Of a stretch of 64,000 bases of DNA, positions 59,891 to 64,000 are shown one piece after another. The stretch is from Adenanthera pavonina (Eukaryota; Streptophyta; Magnoliopsida; Fabales; Fabaceae), in assembly GCA_026686845.1 (NCBI GenBank), contig JAIVEN010000012.1, positions 10,666,501 to 10,730,500 on the forward strand, in the 5' to 3' direction. The notes below the pieces were generated by a model that was not told the origin of the DNA, made no database searches, and saw only the letters and a list, made by a program, of their open reading frames with translations. Made by a program: the position numbers and the translations under genes. The first letter of the stretch is position 1; every line of letters starts with the position of its first letter.

Positions 59891-60923
59891 AGAAGATATA
59901 GAATTGTAAAGTTTGCAGAACGTAGCATACTTCATCTTAAACGAATGCATTTTAATTCCTTAATTTGAATTTTAATTCCTTGTTGAGTTAAAACTACATT
60001 GTTTTCCATAATAAATATTTATTAGTTTGGTTTGATTGCATGATTGTTCCTGCCTTTTGGAACATACAAATTATAATCTGAAATGGGATTACGCCTAGAG
60101 TGATGGTAATAATCTTTTGGGATATTCCTCTTTCTTTTTATTAACATCAACTTTAATTTGCATTATGTTCCCTATTTCCTGAAAATTTTATTTATCATTC
60201 AATTTCTTGGTCATTTGACAATAATTACAAGGAGAACCATTGAATTTAATTTATTATTAATTTTTTATTATTGCACTCCTTAGATGGACCAGGATCCATT
60301 TTTCCCAAAAACAAGATGCCTTTAAATAGATAAGCTTAAGTAACAGGTGTCAGAATTACCTACTTTATTCATTATCAAGAAAAACATAGTTATTATTTCT
60401 TTCATTTATTCATTTGTCCGCTTTATGTCTACATTCACTCCATTTCAAATCAATTTTGAATAGCAACTTTCCATTTGAATAACTGTCTTATGAATTTTAT
60501 CATCAACCATTATTTTTTTTATAAGTTAGTAGTCCCATGTAAGAATTATTTAAGAGCTTTTAATATAAACTTCTATACTTTAATGTTCTTCGGAATAAAA
60601 TCAAACAATATAAATTTAAATTGTATTGTAGACTTCAATGTTGAACATGTCTTACATGTTTTTGTTGATAGTTTTGAGTTCAATGTACGTGCATAATACA
60701 ATAATAATCAACAAATTTACATCAACAATATGCAAATCCCTATATAAAATGACAAAATAATGTAACTAATATGTCACAAATTTTCTTTCCTTTATCATGC
60801 TTTCTCTTATATTTTCTCACAAATTTTTTCTGGTGCTGACTTCGTACCACAGCGAGCCAAAATCCTCATGGTTTTCCCCACACTTTCCCCATGGATTTAT
60901 CTCTCAACTATTTTGTCCATGAT
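59891..60923. other. Intergenic AT-rich region, no gene seen
   Basis: This is the 3' flank of the TNL. AATAAA-like signals occur (AATAAATATTTATT at about 60010), which could serve polyadenylation. Frames here (for example 60475-60696) show no recognisable domain. Confidence 0.4.
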
Positions 60924-61985
60924 CACTACGCCAAAAAAAGGTTTTATAGGCGGTTATTTTTTATTATTGTTGACGGTTATAAACCACTTACTATACAAGC
61001 TCCAACATAAGGGGAACATTTTTGTAGGCATTATAATCAACTTTTGTTGGCGGTTGTCTAAATAACCACCTATAAAAGTCTCTTTTTATAAGTAGTTATT
61101 CGAATAACCACCTACATAAATTAACTTTTGTTGGTGGTATTCAAATAACTACCTAGGAAGGGTATCCATTTTTTTTAAAAAATATTTGGATATTGAATTA
61201 ATTCAGTATCAAAATATATGCCACATACTAAACCCATAAAAAGTAATTATATTAAAAAATATTCACAAATTAATATCAATTTATTTAATAAATCAAAAAA
61301 ATTACACACACTAATCCACAAAAACAAAAAAAAACAAAGCCTAAGATACAATCTAAACAATTAAGAAAAATACCAAACATACAATCAAACATGGAAGAAA
61401 ACTATAATTTTATCTCACCAAAACAAATTTAAAATCTTTTCCATAAAATAAGAGCCAAGTTAGGGGATGATCTATAACAGCTATGCATGTTTGTGTATCA
61501 AATAATACCATCTGACACCAAATCACACCCTTTTAAGAATCTAAACTATCACCTAGACGGTGATCCATTCTTCATCTCCCTTTAGCAATGGCCCCACCTC
61601 CACTCATCATGTCTCAACACTCTGGCATTGACTCTTCTTTTGTACTCCCTTTTGTTCTGTCATTTTCTCTATATATGCTTTCTTTCTTTATGAGCTCTGT
61701 CATTGATACAACACCACCATATGTTACAAAATGTGATTGACAATAAATTAAAACCATAATTAATGCATCTAAATTGGGTGATTGAGAAACAAGAAAAGAA
61801 CCACAAACAATAGCAAAAGTTCAATATTTTTCTTGAAGGCCTAGTTAAAAGTGAATATTAAAAAAATAACAATCAGAATAACAATAAAATGACTACAGTT
61901 TAAGATAATGCACCTCAGTTTACATGTGAAATACAGTAAAAACAAATGTTTGTATACATCTATTTCCAATACCATAAAATACTCT

Positions 61986-62168
61986 TTAACCTGTATTAAC
62001 AAAGGCATAATGAGGACTACATATCAAACTATACTTACAAGGACATAATGTTCTGAAGTTGACTAAGCTGTTATGCTTGAAGACCTTAGTAATCTCTCCA
62101 ACTTTGCCTTCTTCATGTCCCGATATTACTTTCATTGTATCACCTAATTTAACATTCATTTTGTGCAA
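61986..62168 (-). pseudogene. Exon resembling plastid ribosomal protein L24 (KOW domain)
   Basis: The minus strand reads VLHKMNVKLGDTMKVISGHE then EGKVGEITKVFKHNS. This matches the N-terminal KOW region of chloroplast 50S protein L24, which binds 23S rRNA early in assembly. An AG (CAAATAG) precedes it and CCTTGTAAGT, a good donor, follows at about 62030. After KHNS the expected beta-strand residues (an IVIKDVNLKTKH-type stretch) are replaced by LVNFRTLCPC. No transit-peptide exon or downstream exon was found in the window. It is most likely a captured or degraded gene piece, but a split functional gene reaching past 64000 cannot be excluded. Confidence 0.55.
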
Positions 62169-62199
62169 GACTAGAAGGCTATTTGGCTTACACTCCTTT

Positions 62200-64000
62200 T
62201 GCTTCCATTGTTTTAGTTGTTAGAGGAGGAATAAGAAATATTATACTATATATAAAGGATATCAGCAAAATTCCTATATGCACATTAAGAATGTTTTGTG
62301 TGCCTCTAACAAATAACAAACAGATAATGATTATAGCAGTGCACTTTCAGATCTCATCTATTATTCCTTAAGGTTTTGTCCACTTAATTTTTCAACTTAG
62401 GAGAATCAGACAAATGTAAAGGATCTCATATTGTAAATTCTGATTGTCCTTATAATCATGGTAGTCATAACTTGCTAATAATTCACTAATCCATTCCATG
62501 TCTTTCTACTGCTCACAGATAATATGCATTCAGCTAGTTATTTTTGGGGATTGACAAGCATTCACTAATTTTTGGAGTCTAAAAGTAAATAGATCTTATA
62601 TAGGGACCAAATTATTAGCTTACTCAAACCAAAGTTAAGCCTTCATATGTTGCCTTCGCCGCAATGTGTGAAGCTTTAATGTCACGCACCAATTTTATTT
62701 AGTTTGAGAGATTAAGCACACAACTTTGTAATCCTAATACATGGCTTTAGGATTGCTCTAACATGCAAGCTGTAGTCTTTTCAATTTTCATTATAAACTT
62801 ACTAGATGAATCTATAACCAAAGAAAGCTAGCGTACCAAAGGAGAAAACAAGCTAAGGATAGAACTATTATTATAATACTTAAAGAAGTATACATAATGA
62901 AAAAAGATGGATTCTATATCCTTATGACCACTCTTTTTTTGGGAGAAAATTTAGATTAAAAAGTCTGAGTCACTTCTCATATGGTCATACTTTGGCTTTG
63001 TCTTAAGTCATGCTGTTATAGATGCTAAATTAGATTTGAAAGCCTACTATCACTTGTCTGTTCGTATGCAAAGCAAATAGCCTTAGCATGTGTTTGCACT
63101 CAGTTTTAGCTAATCTATCAGCAGATTTGAGAGTAGCTCTGTCATAAAAATCAGCTCTGTTATTAAACTTAATTCAACTAAGACAAGAAACCCAAACTTA
63201 ATTAAGACTCAAGTAAACATAACCATGATAAATAATCCAACTAAGAATAAGAGAACCCAAGACTCAAACAATAGAATTCTAAGATCCTAACTACACATAA
63301 ATTCCCAATTCCAGGTACACCATAAATAAATACACTAATCAGAATATCTCCCCATGCTGCCTTTGGGAAAATCTCAGCTAAATGCAAAATAGTTTGACAG
63401 AAATAAAAAAGAAATTTCCCTCGCAGTAATGAAATTAAGGTTTTTAAACAAAAGAAACATGAGCTAATGATATATGACTACTAAACATGCTTGAAATTAA
63501 AGGAATATGTATGTTGACAAAATTAATCTTTATAGAAAAGAGCTATGAGTACGTAGTCAACTCTAAAGGCACAAAACAAAACCCATGTGTTTGTGACAAC
63601 AAGAATAACTTTTTCATGCTAAAATAAGGCGAAAAGAATATATATGATTTGAATCTTCAACCAGTACCTATACCCTTTTAGCTGTAGAATGACCTTTATG
63701 GATATATTAAATAAGTCAGTTTCATCATGTTAAAACAATACCATTTCTTATATTCTTCTAAAAAAGAAATGGCATATGTCTTAAAGATGTAAGTTTGAAA
63801 TCTTTCGAGCTACTGCTGGTACTCACTTGTAAATACTGATGCAATTAGAAGGATGTATATGGTAACAAATCACATCAAGTCTGTATCATTTCCACAACCT
63901 AAAAGAAACCAAGTACAAATCAAAATATAGAAAGCGGATAAGTAGGCACCTTAATTATGTCAATAATTGTCATGATCAATGGGGAAAAATACATGAGATG
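62200..64000. other. Non-coding region to the window end
   Basis: AT-rich (about two thirds A/T) with no long frame and no recognised motif. It may be intron of the L24-like gene piece, interior of the CACTA element, or ordinary intergenic DNA. Confidence 0.35.

Larger units (their letters stand above)
60924..64000. mobile_element. CACTA-type element, one terminus visible, runs past the window end
   Basis: It starts CACTACGCCAAAAAAAGG at 60924, preceded by GAT (the possible 3-bp TSD). Within 240 bp there are sub-terminal repeats on both strands: GGCGGTTATTTT, GACGGTTATAAACC, GGCGGTTGTC, AATAACCACCTA and TTTTGTTGGTGG. These resemble the terminus at 46341. No matching inverted end is seen before 64000, so length and full content are unknown. 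The right part of this interval is assigned by default. Confidence 0.5.

Noticed and set aside
61986..62168. Functional nuclear gene for plastid L24
   Set aside because: The match stops after the KOW core, and no transit-peptide or downstream exons are visible, so it is listed as a fragment.

Overview
This is a repeat-dense, AT-rich plant nuclear window. It looks like a eudicot and probably a legume. The main evidence is a TIR-NB-LRR (TNL) disease-resistance gene with the usual five-exon layout, whose linker between the TIR and NB-ARC domains resembles Fabaceae TNLs. The Sirevirus-type Ty1/copia elements, Ty3/gypsy LTRs beginning TGTAACA, and CACTA and Stowaway-like elements fit the same setting. 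The organism is inferred from family resemblance only; no search was run.

Layout. 1-5037 is the 5' part of Sirevirus-like copia element A (minus strand), with a 5' LTR whose U3 is packed with short palindromes. 5038-7655 holds a decayed gypsy gag remnant. 7656-9303 is a copia-type solo LTR (F1) with perfect target-site duplications (TSDs). 9324 to about 24003 is a nested cascade: gypsy LTR C1 (minus) is split by solo LTR C2 (plus, TSD aaccc), and C2 is split by a 9.5-kb Sirevirus-like element B (minus) carrying an envelope-like ORF region. 24004-26343 holds fragments of another LTR family (D) around a scrap of B-type LTR. 26904-28577 is solo LTR F2 (perfect TSD gaata), and 28870-31666 is solo LTR C3. 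33091-35480 holds two TA-flanked MITEs, one containing a CACTA-type MITE, inside a diverged tandem array of about 200-bp units. 35605-40078 is a cluster of D-family LTRs. 40079-43930 is a truncated gypsy element (LTR, gag, protease). 44169-46341 is a probable CACTA element. 46342-50121 holds two more D-family LTR copies.

The main host locus is the TNL at 55290-59497 (plus). Its exon structure is clear and its TIR and NB-ARC motifs are intact. However, a one-base deletion at the end of exon 2 throws LRR exons 3-5 out of frame, and an in-frame stop truncates the C-terminal domain. It is therefore a pseudogene, or it encodes a TIR-NB protein of about 531 residues. Two diverged copies of its upstream region, at about 50740 and 53625, suggest a local duplication history. 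From 60924 to the window end lies another CACTA-type element enclosing an exon resembling plastid ribosomal protein L24.

No rRNA, tRNA or CRISPR array was recognised. I found no clearly undescribed system. The least explained signals are the unrelated palindrome cassettes in otherwise homologous LTRs, the envelope-like region of element B, the tandem array at 33.7-35.5 kb and the possible gene capture at 62 kb.
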